This document shows positions 27,907 through 36,745 of a stretch of DNA of 39,431 nucleotides, one piece after another. Each line of letters begins with the position of its first letter. Positions within the stretch are counted from its first letter, which is position 1. The notes beneath the pieces are model-generated. The model was not told where the DNA came from, ran no database searches, and saw only the letters and a list, made by a program, of their open reading frames with translations. Made by a program: the position numbers and the translations under genes. The stretch comes from Chloroflexota bacterium (GTDB taxonomy: Bacteria > Chloroflexota > Dehalococcoidia > Dehalococcoidales > UBA5760), in NCBI GenBank assembly GCA_015222205.1, contig JADFUW010000020.1, positions 1 through 39,431 on the forward strand, in the 5' to 3' direction.

Positions 27907-29208
27907 TTATTTACTCGCCACTGACAGGCTGGGGCAGTAGATGGAGGGTGTGTTGACCGAGCCACCCACCCATTTAGCATCACTGCCAATAGCGGTAATC
28001 TGTTTAAGAGCCTGGTAGACATTTCCAGAGACCATAGTATTCTTAACCCTACCTACTATTTTACCACTTTCTATTTTATAACCAAGTAGCACGTTACCGC
28101 TAAAGTCACCACCTAAAATATTACCCTGTTCGGCTCCCATAAGTTGCTCGATAACCAGCCCTTCCTTGATGTCATTTACCATTTCATCAAAACTGGTGTT
28201 GCCGGGGGTGATGATAAAGGCGCTGGGGGTGGGGGTGGGTAACCCGCCGTTGTTTCTGCTGCCGTTACCGGTGCTCCGGGTGTGGGTGAGGGCGGCGGTT
28301 TGCAGGTCGTAGATGAAACTGGCTATCGCTCCCTGCTGGATGAGGGGAGTGCGCTGGCTGGGTGTGCCCTCATCATCGCTGGGGCGGCTTTCGGGGCAGT
28401 AGGCTATAGTTGAGTCATCACAAAGCGAGAGGTTTTCGTCAAAAACTAGCTCGCCAAGTCTATTACCTATGGGCGAAGCCCCCTGTAGAACCATCTTACC
28501 GTTGAAAGCGGCCATCAAGGGTGGGACTAGAGCACTGACTACCCCGTTGGGGGTAAAGATTACCGGTAACGGCTTGCTTGGCATTGAAGCTCGGTTCTTG
28601 GCTAGCTCAAGCTGCTGGAGCACTACCCTGGCTATATTCTCAGCCTTGATTGTGGGGTGACATGAGCTTTGGCTTTCACCAACGAAGAGCATATTGGTAT
28701 CGTGAATCAATTGGCCCCCAATACCAAGGGCAAAGATGCTTTGCCTATAGCTTACCTTGCCACCACGAGAATTTATAATCCGGGTAGATATGGTGCCTTT
28801 GGTCACCTCGGCCTCACATAAGATATCTTGAGTATGACCCTTAACCGTGTTGATAAGTTCCTCGCCGAGCTTAATCATTTCTTCTAAAGATACTGACTCT
28901 ATATCAGGGTCAAAGACTTTAATTCTGGGATATACGGTTAGCGAGGGAAACTCAAATTTAGCTATCGTGCCAAACTCGGCGGTTTCTATGGCGGCATCCA
29001 CCAGATTCTGCCTGTCTCCTAATTCAGTGGTGATGGCATAGCCTATTCTACCTTTTCTGATAATGCGCAAGGCTGCGTAGTTACTCTGCTTACTCTGAAT
29101 GTGCTTTAAGCAGTTAGCCTCAAATTGAACCGGGGTTTCCTCTGCAGAAACCATAAAGACCTCGGCTTCCTCAGCGACTTGTTTGGCTTGGGCGAGGATT
29201 TTTTCCAT
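27907..29208 (-). CDS. tldE: TldD/PmbA family protein, TldE-type subunit
   Basis: The 433-residue protein is the non-catalytic partner of the TldD/TldE metalloprotease. It lacks the HExxxH motif and has PmbA-type segments GIGGQLIHDTNMLFVGES and the C-terminal GGDFSGNVLLGYKIESGKI and NTMVSGNVYQALKQI. In known systems the TldD-TldE heterodimer trims unstructured peptides, including peptide antibiotic precursors and toxin-antitoxin partners. Its ATG directly follows the tldD stop, with GGGAGGC inside the end of tldD. Confidence 0.92.
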   Translation of the reverse strand: MEKILAQAKQVAEEAEVFMVSAEETPVQFEANCLKHIQSKQSNYAALRIIRKGRIGYAITTELGDRQNLVDAAIETAEFGTIAKFEFPSLTVYPRIKVFDPDIESVSLEEMIKLGEELINTVKGHTQDILCEAEVTKGTISTRIINSRGGKVSYRQSIFALGIGGQLIHDTNMLFVGESQSSCHPTIKAENIARVVLQQLELAKNRASMPSKPLPVIFTPNGVVSALVPPLMAAFNGKMVLQGASPIGNRLGELVFDENLSLCDDSTIAYCPESRPSDDEGTPSQRTPLIQQGAIASFIYDLQTAALTHTRSTGNGSRNNGGLPTPTPSAFIITPGNTSFDEMVNDIKEGLVIEQLMGAEQGNILGGDFSGNVLLGYKIESGKIVGRVKNTMVSGNVYQALKQITAIGSDAKWVGGSVNTPSIYCPSLSVASK

Positions 29209-30585
29209 CTATCTGCCTCCCACTAGGCAATGGCGAATCCTGATATGGGGACTCCCATTAGAAACGGGCAGGGGCACCTGCCCCCCCTTACCACAGCCGC
29301 CGCCCTGATTCATATCAAGGTCGTCGGCAATAGCATCTATATTCGCTAATGTGGTGAATACATTGCCGGTAAGCGTGACCGGTCTTACCGGCTCGGCAAG
29401 CTTGCCATCACGAATCATATAGGCTTCACCGGCCGAGAAGGTAAACATCTCCATACTGGTGGTGCCGCCATACCAGTTCTTGGCGTATATCCCTTCCTTG
29501 ATATCACCGATTAGGTCCTCAAAAGAGGCTGCGCGTGGTTCAATATAGGTGTTAGTCATGCGGACAATAGGCGGGTAGCGGTAGTTAATGGCTCTGGCAT
29601 TACCGGTAGGCATCTCGTTCATCCTGGCGGCAGTTTCCCGGGAATGGAGCCGGCCGACTAGCTTACCCTCCTTGACAAGATAGGTTTTAGCTGCTGGCAC
29701 TCCTTCATCGTCGTACTTATAGCTACCTCGCAATCCAGGTATAGTGGCATCGTCAACGATATTTAGCTCACTACTGCCGAATTTCCTGCCCAGGGTCATG
29801 ATGTCACGCAACTGCTCGTTTTCATAAACAAAATCGGACTCTGATAGGTGCCCGAAGGCTTCATGAACAAAGACCCCCGCCAGAACCGGGTCCAAAACTA
29901 CAGTATATTCTCCCCCTTTTACCTGTGGGGCGGATAGTAGTTCCACAGCGTGCTGAGCCATCTGCTCTACCTGGTGATGGAGGCTTGTTACTTTATCAAA
30001 ATCCCCCCGGCTGCCCAAGCTCAATCCTACCTGCTGCACCTCACTATCCTCGGTGGCTACTGCTGCCAGGCGCAGGGCAATATCTGACCGGTCCTGCTCA
30101 ATATAGCTGCCGAGAGAGCTTAAGAAGATAGTCTTCTTGAAGCTATCACCATAGGCAATGATGGAGGTCTGGATTTTTGGGGTTTTCCAGATAATATCAT
30201 TATATTGGTCCAGTAGCTGCTTCTTTTCGGCTAGAGGCATCGTCACCGGATTATTATTCGTGGTGGTTAGTATGGTATCGACCACTGGTGCTACCAGCGC
30301 TAGTTTGTTTTCTTTACTACCGGCCAAACGAGCCTGCTCCACGGCTAGTTCTACCCTGCGAGGGAGGTCACTAAAGCTGTTAAAGCTGGTAAAACCCCAG
30401 CCGCTGCTTACCAGGGCACGTACATTGCCGCCAACAGAGGTTGTCTTGCCGATAGACTCTAGCTCTCTTCCCCGGTAGGTAATATGGCTTGTTTGACTCT
30501 CTTCAATGTGAGCCTCTATATAGTCGGCATGGTATTTACTGAGTATCTCAGCTAATTGATGAGCGATAGTTTGAGTGTTAGCCAT
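29209..30585 (-). CDS. tldD: Metalloprotease TldD
   Basis: The 458-residue zinc peptidase has HEAFGH at residues 241-246 (HExxxH) and a C-terminal GGGCGKGGQ whose cysteine fits the third zinc ligand. Other family segments are KGGEYTVVLDPVLAGVFV and GNVFTTLANIDAIADD. With TldE it forms the peptide-degrading heterodimer; no peptide-antibiotic precursor gene is seen nearby. It is the first gene of the leftward run and has a plausible sigma-70 promoter just upstream. Confidence 0.94.
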   Translation of the reverse strand: MANTQTIAHQLAEILSKYHADYIEAHIEESQTSHITYRGRELESIGKTTSVGGNVRALVSSGWGFTSFNSFSDLPRRVELAVEQARLAGSKENKLALVAPVVDTILTTTNNNPVTMPLAEKKQLLDQYNDIIWKTPKIQTSIIAYGDSFKKTIFLSSLGSYIEQDRSDIALRLAAVATEDSEVQQVGLSLGSRGDFDKVTSLHHQVEQMAQHAVELLSAPQVKGGEYTVVLDPVLAGVFVHEAFGHLSESDFVYENEQLRDIMTLGRKFGSSELNIVDDATIPGLRGSYKYDDEGVPAAKTYLVKEGKLVGRLHSRETAARMNEMPTGNARAINYRYPPIVRMTNTYIEPRAASFEDLIGDIKEGIYAKNWYGGTTSMEMFTFSAGEAYMIRDGKLAEPVRPVTLTGNVFTTLANIDAIADDLDMNQGGGCGKGGQVPLPVSNGSPHIRIRHCLVGGR

Positions 30586-30621
30586 AGATATTTTCTCCGT
30601 GGTAAAATCGTCGCTAAAGCT

Positions 30622-30651
30622 AGTTTACTGAGACATAAAGGCGATTGTCAA
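30622..30651 (-). promoter_or_regulatory. Sigma-70-type promoter for tldD
   Basis: On the minus strand, a consensus TTGACA (30651-30646) is followed after 18 bases by TAAACT (30627-30622). The start of tldD is 36 bases further on. Confidence 0.5.
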
Positions 30652-30707
30652 TTTATATAACCTGTCTCTTTAAATTTGTGATAGTATTGACCTAGTTTTG
30701 ATGAATA

Positions 30708-30820
30708 CCCCGGTAAGCATAGCTATGGATGCTGGGGTTTGGTTTAGTGGAGGTGTTTACGAGTGGTGAGGTAGTTCGTTACCCAAGGAAGTTTAAGAGG
30801 GGATGGGGTTACATATAACC
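30708..30820 (+). promoter_or_regulatory. birA leader with two inverted repeats
   Basis: The 242-base gap between tldD and birA holds no gene. On the + strand it has a bulged hairpin, CCCC-GGTA-AGCAT / ATGCT-GGGG (30708-30737), and a small dyad GGTTA-CATA-TAACC (30807-30820) just before the birA ATG. Neither has a T run, so they are not simple terminators. I see no clear plus-strand promoter. Confidence 0.35.
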
Positions 30821-30827
30821 TACAAAC

Positions 30828-31604
30828 ATGGAGGGTAATTTATCACCAGACGCTATTACTAGCAATCTAGAGACTCGTTTTATCGGACAAAGGGTCATTT
30901 ACTATTCTAGGTTGACCTCAACAAATGAGGTGGCCAAGCAAGAGGCTCAGGCGGGAGCAGTAGAAGGAACGGTTGTCATTGCCGGGAAGCAAACGATGGG
31001 CAAGGGTCGCCGGAAGCGTGTTTGGCTATCACCTAAGGGTAATATTGCCCTGTCTGTTATTCTCTATCCGGACATAGCCAAACTGCCGTCTTTAATTATG
31101 CTTGCCTCTCTAGCCGTGGTTCGTAGCATTAAGGCAGTTACCGGACTGGTGGCACAGATTAAATGGCCTAACGATGTACTGATTAATGGCAAAAAGGTCT
31201 GTGGCATTCTAATCGAAAGTAATATGCTGGGAGACACTGTAGACTATGCTGTTATCGGCATCGGGGTAAATGTTAATCTCAGTCCTTCTGATTTCCCGGA
31301 AATCTCGTCCACGGCTACCAGTCTCTCCAATGAGTTGGGAGGAGAGGTATCGCTGTTAGGTCTAATACGAAGGTTATTAGTTGAAATAGAAAGGTTATAC
31401 CTAGCTTTGCTAGCCGGGGGGACTATTTACGAAGAGTGGCGGGATGGTTTAGTGACCTTGGGCAAGGAAGTTCGCGTAGCCTCAGGCAAAACTATATATG
31501 AGGGTATGGCTGAATCGGTAGCCAGAGATGGCAGCCTGCTGCTTCGTTGCTCAGACGGTAGCCTGAGTAAGATTGTGGCTGGTAATGTTATCACATACGA
31601 CTGA
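30828..31604 (+). CDS. birA: Biotin-[acetyl-CoA-carboxylase] ligase
   Basis: It attaches biotin to carboxyl-carrier proteins through biotinyl-AMP. The 258-residue protein has STNEVAKQ, the adenylate loop GKGRRKR (residues 58-64, family GRGRRGR), KWPNDVLINGKKVCGILIE (112-130) and a C-terminal SH3-like domain. It lacks the N-terminal helix-turn-helix, so it is a class I, non-repressor BirA. It is the only gene in its transcription unit and converges on the slipin gene. Confidence 0.94.
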   Translation: MEGNLSPDAITSNLETRFIGQRVIYYSRLTSTNEVAKQEAQAGAVEGTVVIAGKQTMGKGRRKRVWLSPKGNIALSVILYPDIAKLPSLIMLASLAVVRSIKAVTGLVAQIKWPNDVLINGKKVCGILIESNMLGDTVDYAVIGIGVNVNLSPSDFPEISSTATSLSNELGGEVSLLGLIRRLLVEIERLYLALLAGGTIYEEWRDGLVTLGKEVRVASGKTIYEGMAESVARDGSLLLRCSDGSLSKIVAGNVITYD

Positions 31605-31613
31605 ACATAAGAA

Positions 31614-31649
31614 TCCCTCCCCCCTCCCTTGGTAAGAAGAGGGGAGGGA
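31614..31649. terminator. Stem-loop between convergent birA and slipin genes
   Basis: TCCCTCCCC (31614-31622) can pair with GGGGAGGGA (31641-31649), nine perfect base pairs. It is ten bases past the birA stop and 50 from the slipin stop. Neither strand has a strong T run after it, so a bidirectional or Rho-assisted role is an inference. Confidence 0.5.
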
Positions 31650-31699
31650 CTTACCCTCTCAAGTTATGGTAGGTGAAGGGCTTTGATTTTACCCCCTGG

Positions 31700-32485
31700 C
31701 TAGTCCTTGGTTTCCTCTTCCTCTCCTGGACTTAAAGCCTTAGAAAAACGGGTGAAGGCTTCAAATAGGTTTATCGGTAAGGGGAAGATTATAGTGCTAT
31801 TCTTCTCCGCAGCTATATTAGTTAGTGTATCCAGGTAACGGAGTTGCAGAGTAGTCGGCTCCCTAGCGATGATACTCCCAGCTTGAGCCAGCTTATCTGC
31901 GGCCTGAAGCTCACCTTCAGCATGGATAATCTTAGCTCGCCTATCCCTCTCGGCTTCAGCCTGAGCCGCCATGGAACGCTTCATCGTTTCCGCAAGTTCA
32001 ACCTCTTTAATCTCCACCGTGGTAACCTTGACCCCCCAGGGGTCTGTTTGTTCATCAATTGACTTCTGCAGTATTTGATTAAGCTTTTCCCTCTTTGCCA
32101 GTAGTTCGTCAAGCTCTGATTGCCCCAGTACACTTCGCAGTGTCGTCTGGGATATCTGCGAGGTGGCTCTGATGAAATCTAAAATTTTAACTACTGAGGC
32201 CTCAGGGTCAACCACCCTGAAGTAAACTACGGCATTCACCCTGACAGTAACATTGTCCCGGGTAATTACCTCCTGGTACGGAACATCCATAGTTATCACG
32301 CGGAGGTCTACTTTCACCATCCGGTCAACGAAGGGAATGATAACAAATATACCTGGTCCCTTAGTGCCAACTAGTCGTCCCAGGCGGAAGATGACCCCGC
32401 GCTCGTATTCCCTAAGAATTTTAATTGCCGCCGGGAGAAATATGGCCAAAAGTACTATAACTAAAATAATCGCCCATACTTGCAT
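31700..32485 (-). CDS. Slipin (stomatin/prohibitin-like SPFH membrane protein)
   Basis: The 261-residue protein has one N-terminal membrane helix (residues 3-22), then the SPFH domain ([60 protein letters not shown]) and a helical segment with [20 protein letters not shown]. Such proteins form oligomers on the membrane and are substrates or partners of NfeD proteases. NfeD is encoded 19 bases upstream, the usual pairing. The stop codon faces birA. Confidence 0.93.
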   Translation of the reverse strand: MQVWAIILVIVLLAIFLPAAIKILREYERGVIFRLGRLVGTKGPGIFVIIPFVDRMVKVDLRVITMDVPYQEVITRDNVTVRVNAVVYFRVVDPEASVVKILDFIRATSQISQTTLRSVLGQSELDELLAKREKLNQILQKSIDEQTDPWGVKVTTVEIKEVELAETMKRSMAAQAEAERDRRAKIIHAEGELQAADKLAQAGSIIAREPTTLQLRYLDTLTNIAAEKNSTIIFPLPINLFEAFTRFSKALSPGEEEETKD

Positions 32486-32504
32486 TTGACTACCTCCTTT
32501 AGCT

Positions 32505-33830
32505 TTACTTTATATTTTGTTGCTTTTTGGTTACATATAGTTTCAGGCCCTCAGACTTAGTTATGGTCACCTCCTCTCCAAGCTTTGCCTGGCCCTTGTC
32601 TAATAGTGCTGTCCAGAGTTCACCCTTGTAGAGAACTGTTCCCTCGGGTTCAAGGGTCCTCTTGACTATGGCCGTCTTCCCGGGTAGTTCTTCCCTGCCT
32701 GTTTTTGCCTGCTGTCGGTGGATATGGACTACGCGATAAATTATGAAGGCGGCGATGCTACCAATTACGGCTGCTATCGTTGGGATTAACCATGGTTCTG
32801 GTTGAAACAATTCGGGCCTCCCACTAAATAAAATTAGGGAGCCAATAACCAACGAGGCTATGCCCCCTGTAATGAATATACCAAAGCTGGCAGTGTATAT
32901 CTCAGCTATAAATAGACCGCCAGCTAGACCTATAAGCGCCAGACCGGCGTAGTTTATGGGCAGGATACCTAGGGAGTAGAGGGCTAAAAAGAGGCTGACA
33001 CCACCGAACACACCTGGGAAGATAAGCCCGGGGCTGTATATTTCAATCGTTATACCGAGTATAGCCAAGCTCAGAAGAATAGTAGCAATATTGGGGTCAC
33101 TGATAGCATAGAGGAAACCCTCTACAGGGCTCATTGGGTTCTGGTTAGTCGTGGCTTCTTGAGTATTGAGGGTAATCACACTGTTATCAAGCATGGTTAC
33201 TTGCCGGCCGTCTAGTTGAGAGATTAAGCTGTCAAGGTCAGGGGCAACCATATCAATAATATTAAGCTCCAGGGCTTCTTGCTCAGTAGCAGAAACGCTC
33301 TCTCTAACCGCTTTTTCTGCCCATTCCATGTTACGTCCGTGGGCATCAGCGATGCTTCTAATATAGGCAGCAGCATCATTAACGACCTTCTCTTCCATCT
33401 CCTCTGACATCTGAGCTTCGCCCCCAGTGCCTATAGCTACCGGATGAGCAGCGCCAATGGCGGTATTTGGTGACATAGCGGCTATGTGAGCGGCCATGGT
33501 AATAAATACTCCAGCTGAGGCTGCTCGTGCCCCTGAAGGGGAGACATATACTACTACTGGCACCTGTGAATTGACAATGTCCTGAACCATGTCGCGCATA
33601 GAGGTGTCCAAGCCGCCGGGTGTGTCCATCTGGATGATACAGACTACGGCGTTATCTTCCTCAGCCTGGGTAATGCCGCGCTCAATGTAATTAGCTACGA
33701 CGGGGTTGATAACCCCGTCAATTTTGAGTACATCAATCCTAGAACTAGCTGCCTGAGCCCCAGTGGCTATAGAGATTGAGGCAGCAATTATTAGGCTCAG
33801 CAACAATATAAGGCGTATAGTTTTTAGCAT
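32505..33830 (-). CDS. Long-form NfeD membrane serine protease
   Basis: The 441-residue protein has a signal peptide (residues 1-28), a ClpP-like serine protease domain with [25 protein letters not shown] (Ser105 as likely nucleophile) and a later lysine (Lys148 by position), then four to five membrane helices and a C-terminal NfeD OB-fold domain ([20 protein letters not shown]). The archaeal homologue cleaves the C-terminus of stomatin. The operon with a slipin supports the same role. It has its own promoter in the gap shared with hisZ. Confidence 0.92.
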   Translation of the reverse strand: MLKTIRLILLLSLIIAASISIATGAQAASSRIDVLKIDGVINPVVANYIERGITQAEEDNAVVCIIQMDTPGGLDTSMRDMVQDIVNSQVPVVVYVSPSGARAASAGVFITMAAHIAAMSPNTAIGAAHPVAIGTGGEAQMSEEMEEKVVNDAAAYIRSIADAHGRNMEWAEKAVRESVSATEQEALELNIIDMVAPDLDSLISQLDGRQVTMLDNSVITLNTQEATTNQNPMSPVEGFLYAISDPNIATILLSLAILGITIEIYSPGLIFPGVFGGVSLFLALYSLGILPINYAGLALIGLAGGLFIAEIYTASFGIFITGGIASLVIGSLILFSGRPELFQPEPWLIPTIAAVIGSIAAFIIYRVVHIHRQQAKTGREELPGKTAIVKRTLEPEGTVLYKGELWTALLDKGQAKLGEEVTITKSEGLKLYVTKKQQNIK

Positions 33831-33870
33831 ATAAGTCCACGTTATTAGCTGTTTACTAGATTTATATAAG

Positions 33871-33900
33871 ATTATATATTGGATTATGCTACTATTGCAA
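33871..33900 (-). promoter_or_regulatory. Sigma-70-type promoter for nfeD-slipin
   Basis: On the minus strand TTGCAA (33900-33895) is followed after 18 bases by a perfect TATAAT (33876-33871), about 40 bases before the nfeD ATG. The surrounding 220-base divergent gap is AT-rich and holds no gene. Confidence 0.65.
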
Positions 33901-33990
33901 ATAAATTTAGATAATTATTCATCGTCCTTACCCTTTAGGCTTTACTTATGCAACATAAGAAATTATTTTCCTACCACTGACCACTGATAG

Positions 33991-34018
33991 TTGAATAGCT
34001 TAAGCGAATTAGTATAAA
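33991..34018 (+). promoter_or_regulatory. Sigma-70-type promoter for the his operon
   Basis: TTGAAT (33991-33996), a 16-base spacer and TATAAA (34013-34018) lie 35 bases before the hisZ ATG. No T-box, leader peptide with histidine codons or clear attenuator is visible in the short leader. Confidence 0.6.
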
Positions 34019-34052
34019 ATTTACAGACTATCTAAAGAGGGCGTGGCAACCG

Positions 34053-35309
34053 ATGGTTCAGAGATGCAAAGGGTTTCGAGATTTATCCCCTGAGGAAATG
34101 ATAAGGTTTCGCTTTATTGAACAGGTATCCAGGGACTGTTGTCTCAAGTGGGGCTGTCTGGAGGTTAAAACACCGACCCTTGAGTATCTACACCTGTTTA
34201 CTTCAACGGGAACACTTACGCCGGGTATGCTGGGTAAGGCGTATTCTTTCCTGGATTGGGATGGGTGGAGTGGACAGCGGGTAGTGCTAAGACCTGATGG
34301 TACTATCCCAGTAGCCAGATTTTATATTGATAACATGGTAGAGAAGGGGTTAGCCAAACTCTTTTATGTAACTAATATCTTTAGGTTTGAAGAGACAGGA
34401 AAGGAAGCGAGGGAAAGATGGCAGGGTGGGGTTGAGCTTATCGGGGTAAATTCCCCCCTCGCTGATGTAGAACTAATAATAATGGCACTAGGGGTTTTGA
34501 CTAGTATAGGGATTAAGGATGTAGAGTTGCGTTTGTCTCATGCTGGTCTAATAAGGGGTTTACTCTCGAAGCTTGGGCTAAGTCCTCAAGAGCAAGCCAG
34601 AATCTTTGACCAAATCCTGGACGGGGATACGGAAGCCCTGGCTAGGATAAAGTCCGAGAAACCCAAACTGGGTAAGGCTTTGACTTCCTTACTTGGCCTG
34701 AAGGGTAAATCATCTGGAATTCTAAAAAACCTAAAGGCTTTATTTAACCATAGTTTACCCGAACTTGAACCCCATATTGATAATTTCATAAACATCGTTG
34801 ACCTTCTTGAGACTGCGGGTTATCGCTACCAGATTGACATAACCTCAGGTAGGGGCTTTGAGTACTATACCGGAATAATTTCTCAGCTCTTTGTAGGTGC
34901 TGAAAAAGTAGGTGGTGGGGGGCGGTATGATGCCCTCATTCCGCTAATGGGTGGTGGGGACATTCCAGCTTCGGGTTTTGCCCTTTATTTTGACAGCCTG
35001 ATGGATTTAGTAAAGCCAGCTATGCTATCTAGACCCCTGACGCAAAGAATCTTGATTAAGGCTGAGCCGGAAGTAGTAAGACATGGTTTTGATATTGCTC
35101 GTCATCTCCACGAAGCGGGATATGTTGCCGAACTTCAGCTTGAAGGCCAGGAGCCAGCTGACCTGAGATGGATACTTGAGGTTCGAAGTAAAGCGCCGTT
35201 ATTCGTCTTGACCGACCGGCTCAAGCATAAAACATTTGGGATTAAGACTGCTAGTGAGGTTCTGAAGCTACTGGGGGAAGGGGATGCCGATAAAGATAGC
35301 ATTGCCTAA
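34053..35309 (+). CDS. hisZ: ATP phosphoribosyltransferase regulatory subunit HisZ
   Basis: The 418-residue protein is a class II HisRS paralogue: LRPDGTIPVAR, motif 2 FRFEETGKEARERWQGGVEL (residues 110-129), GRGFEYYTG (266-274) and GGGGRYDAL (287-295). It departs from true HisRS in motif 2 and directly precedes hisG, so HisZ is the better call than histidyl-tRNA synthetase. HisZ binds short-form HisG and is needed for activity and histidine feedback. The 3' end overlaps hisG by 26 bases. A weak anticodon-binding-like C-terminal region remains (about residues 328-405). Confidence 0.83.
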   Translation: MVQRCKGFRDLSPEEMIRFRFIEQVSRDCCLKWGCLEVKTPTLEYLHLFTSTGTLTPGMLGKAYSFLDWDGWSGQRVVLRPDGTIPVARFYIDNMVEKGLAKLFYVTNIFRFEETGKEARERWQGGVELIGVNSPLADVELIIMALGVLTSIGIKDVELRLSHAGLIRGLLSKLGLSPQEQARIFDQILDGDTEALARIKSEKPKLGKALTSLLGLKGKSSGILKNLKALFNHSLPELEPHIDNFINIVDLLETAGYRYQIDITSGRGFEYYTGIISQLFVGAEKVGGGGRYDALIPLMGGGDIPASGFALYFDSLMDLVKPAMLSRPLTQRILIKAEPEVVRHGFDIARHLHEAGYVAELQLEGQEPADLRWILEVRSKAPLFVLTDRLKHKTFGIKTASEVLKLLGEGDADKDSIA

Positions 35310-36705
35310 AGGTCGCCTTTTGGCTGAGACAGCCACTTTGCTCCGGAGGGCTGACTGGGGACTGGGTAGCTACCATGAGGCGGCCCGCCTCTATCGCCTT
35401 AAATCGGCAAGGTTTCCCCAGCTCTCTGCCAAGGTGTTCCATGAGAGGGATATTCCTATTCAGGTGGCTATAGGAAACTATGATTTAGGGATTTGCGGGC
35501 TGGATTGGGTGGAGGAGCTTTTAGCTAAGTATCCTAGCAGCGCCCTGGTTAAAGTGAAAAACCTGGGCTATGGAGGCGGTGTTTTATATCTCGTTGGCAG
35601 TAAGTCTGAGGGGGCATCTTCGGTAGAGAAAATAAGGGCAAGACCGGGAGTGATATGTATTGCCAGCGAGTACCCTAATCTGGCTGAATCCTTGGCTCTA
35701 TACCTTCGGCTCAAGCAGTTCAGCATCTTCCCTCTGTGGGGGGGTGCTGATGTCTATCCCCCCGAAAGTGCTGATTTAGCCTTAATCACGGGAAAGACAG
35801 GGCAGAAGTCTTTTGATTATGACCTTGTATCTGTAAGCAATGTCCGAAGTTATAGTACTTTTCTTATAGCTAATAAGGGTAGCTGGGAAACAAAAGACCT
35901 AAGTGAATTACTAGGTTCTATTGAGGACGGACTGCCTCTTAGTGAAAAACATCCCCCTTCATCTGAGGTAGCTAGAGTGCCAGTAGCGGCTAGGCACCCC
36001 TTTTCTAACCAGGCGGTTGAGGATACAGTCCGACTAGCCTTACCCGATGGTCATCAACAGGAACCTACCGTTAGTCTACTTAATGGAGCTGGTATTTGGG
36101 TTGAGGATTATCCATCACCTACGGGCAATCGCCGACCAGCGGTTAATTTAGATGGGGTGGTGGTTAAGGTGATTAGGCCTCAGGATATGCCGCTGCAGGT
36201 GGCTAACGGAAATTTCGATTTGGCGATTACCGGTAAGGATTGGGTTAGGGAGCATCTTTATCAGTTTCCCTCCAGCCCGGTGGTAGAGCTTCTCAACCTC
36301 AAGTTTGGTCGGGTGAAGATAGTGGCCGTAGTAAGCCAGGATTTACCAGTTTCTGATATCTATAGCTTAAGGCAGTTTAGTAGCGAGCAACTCAGGCCGC
36401 TTAGGGTAGCTTCAGAGTATGTAAATATCGCTGATAAATTTGCCAGAGATAATCACCTGGGAATGTATCGGATAATCCCCACCTGGGGTGCCAGTGAGGC
36501 TTTCTTACCTGAGGATGCCGACTTGCTTATTGAGAATACACAGACGGGGCGAACCATAGCCAAACATAACCTCAAGATTATTGATACCATTGGGCAGTCG
36601 TCAGCCTGTCTCATTGGTAATATCAGTGTTGCATGTAGTTCTCGTAAAAAGGCAAGAATAGACTCTATTATCAAGGCCCTGCGAGTTACTGTCGGGGATA
36701 GTTAA
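35284..36705 (+). CDS. hisG: Tandem-domain ATP phosphoribosyltransferase (HisG-HisG fusion)
   Basis: HisG joins ATP and PRPP to phosphoribosyl-ATP, the first step of histidine synthesis. Normal short-form HisG is about 210 residues; this single reading frame of 473 holds two copies. Copy 1 (about 1-201) has IALPKGRLLAE, QVAIGNYDLGICGLDWV, IASEYPNLAE and a weak PRPP loop GKTGQKSFDYDL. Copy 2 (about 229-473) has LALPDGHQQEP, QVANGNFDLAITGKDWV, VASEYVNIAD and a normal PRPP loop NTQTGRTIAKHNL. In a 35-residue block (60-94 and 305-339) 20 residues are identical. No ACT-like C-terminal regulatory domain is present. The fusion probably acts as a covalent dimer with HisZ. The ATG follows GGGGGAAGGGG inside hisZ. 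Confidence 0.9.
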   Translation: MPIKIALPKGRLLAETATLLRRADWGLGSYHEAARLYRLKSARFPQLSAKVFHERDIPIQVAIGNYDLGICGLDWVEELLAKYPSSALVKVKNLGYGGGVLYLVGSKSEGASSVEKIRARPGVICIASEYPNLAESLALYLRLKQFSIFPLWGGADVYPPESADLALITGKTGQKSFDYDLVSVSNVRSYSTFLIANKGSWETKDLSELLGSIEDGLPLSEKHPPSSEVARVPVAARHPFSNQAVEDTVRLALPDGHQQEPTVSLLNGAGIWVEDYPSPTGNRRPAVNLDGVVVKVIRPQDMPLQVANGNFDLAITGKDWVREHLYQFPSSPVVELLNLKFGRVKIVAVVSQDLPVSDIYSLRQFSSEQLRPLRVASEYVNIADKFARDNHLGMYRIIPTWGASEAFLPEDADLLIENTQTGRTIAKHNLKIIDTIGQSSACLIGNISVACSSRKKARIDSIIKALRVTVGDS

Positions 36706-36745
36706 AACGAATCCCATGTCTACAAATATTAGCGGAGAATGTCTG

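Noticed and set aside
27907-30585. TldD/TldE as part of a peptide-antibiotic cluster
   Set aside because: No precursor peptide, modifying enzyme or exporter gene is near. General peptide turnover is the simpler reading.
31614-31649. Classical Rho-independent terminator for birA
   Set aside because: The stem is strong but neither side has a proper T run. It is kept only as a candidate of moderate confidence.
34053-35309. Histidyl-tRNA synthetase (hisS)
   Set aside because: Motif 2 is altered and the gene overlaps hisG as in HisZ-HisG operons. HisZ is preferred, though hisS cannot be fully excluded without the rest of the genome.
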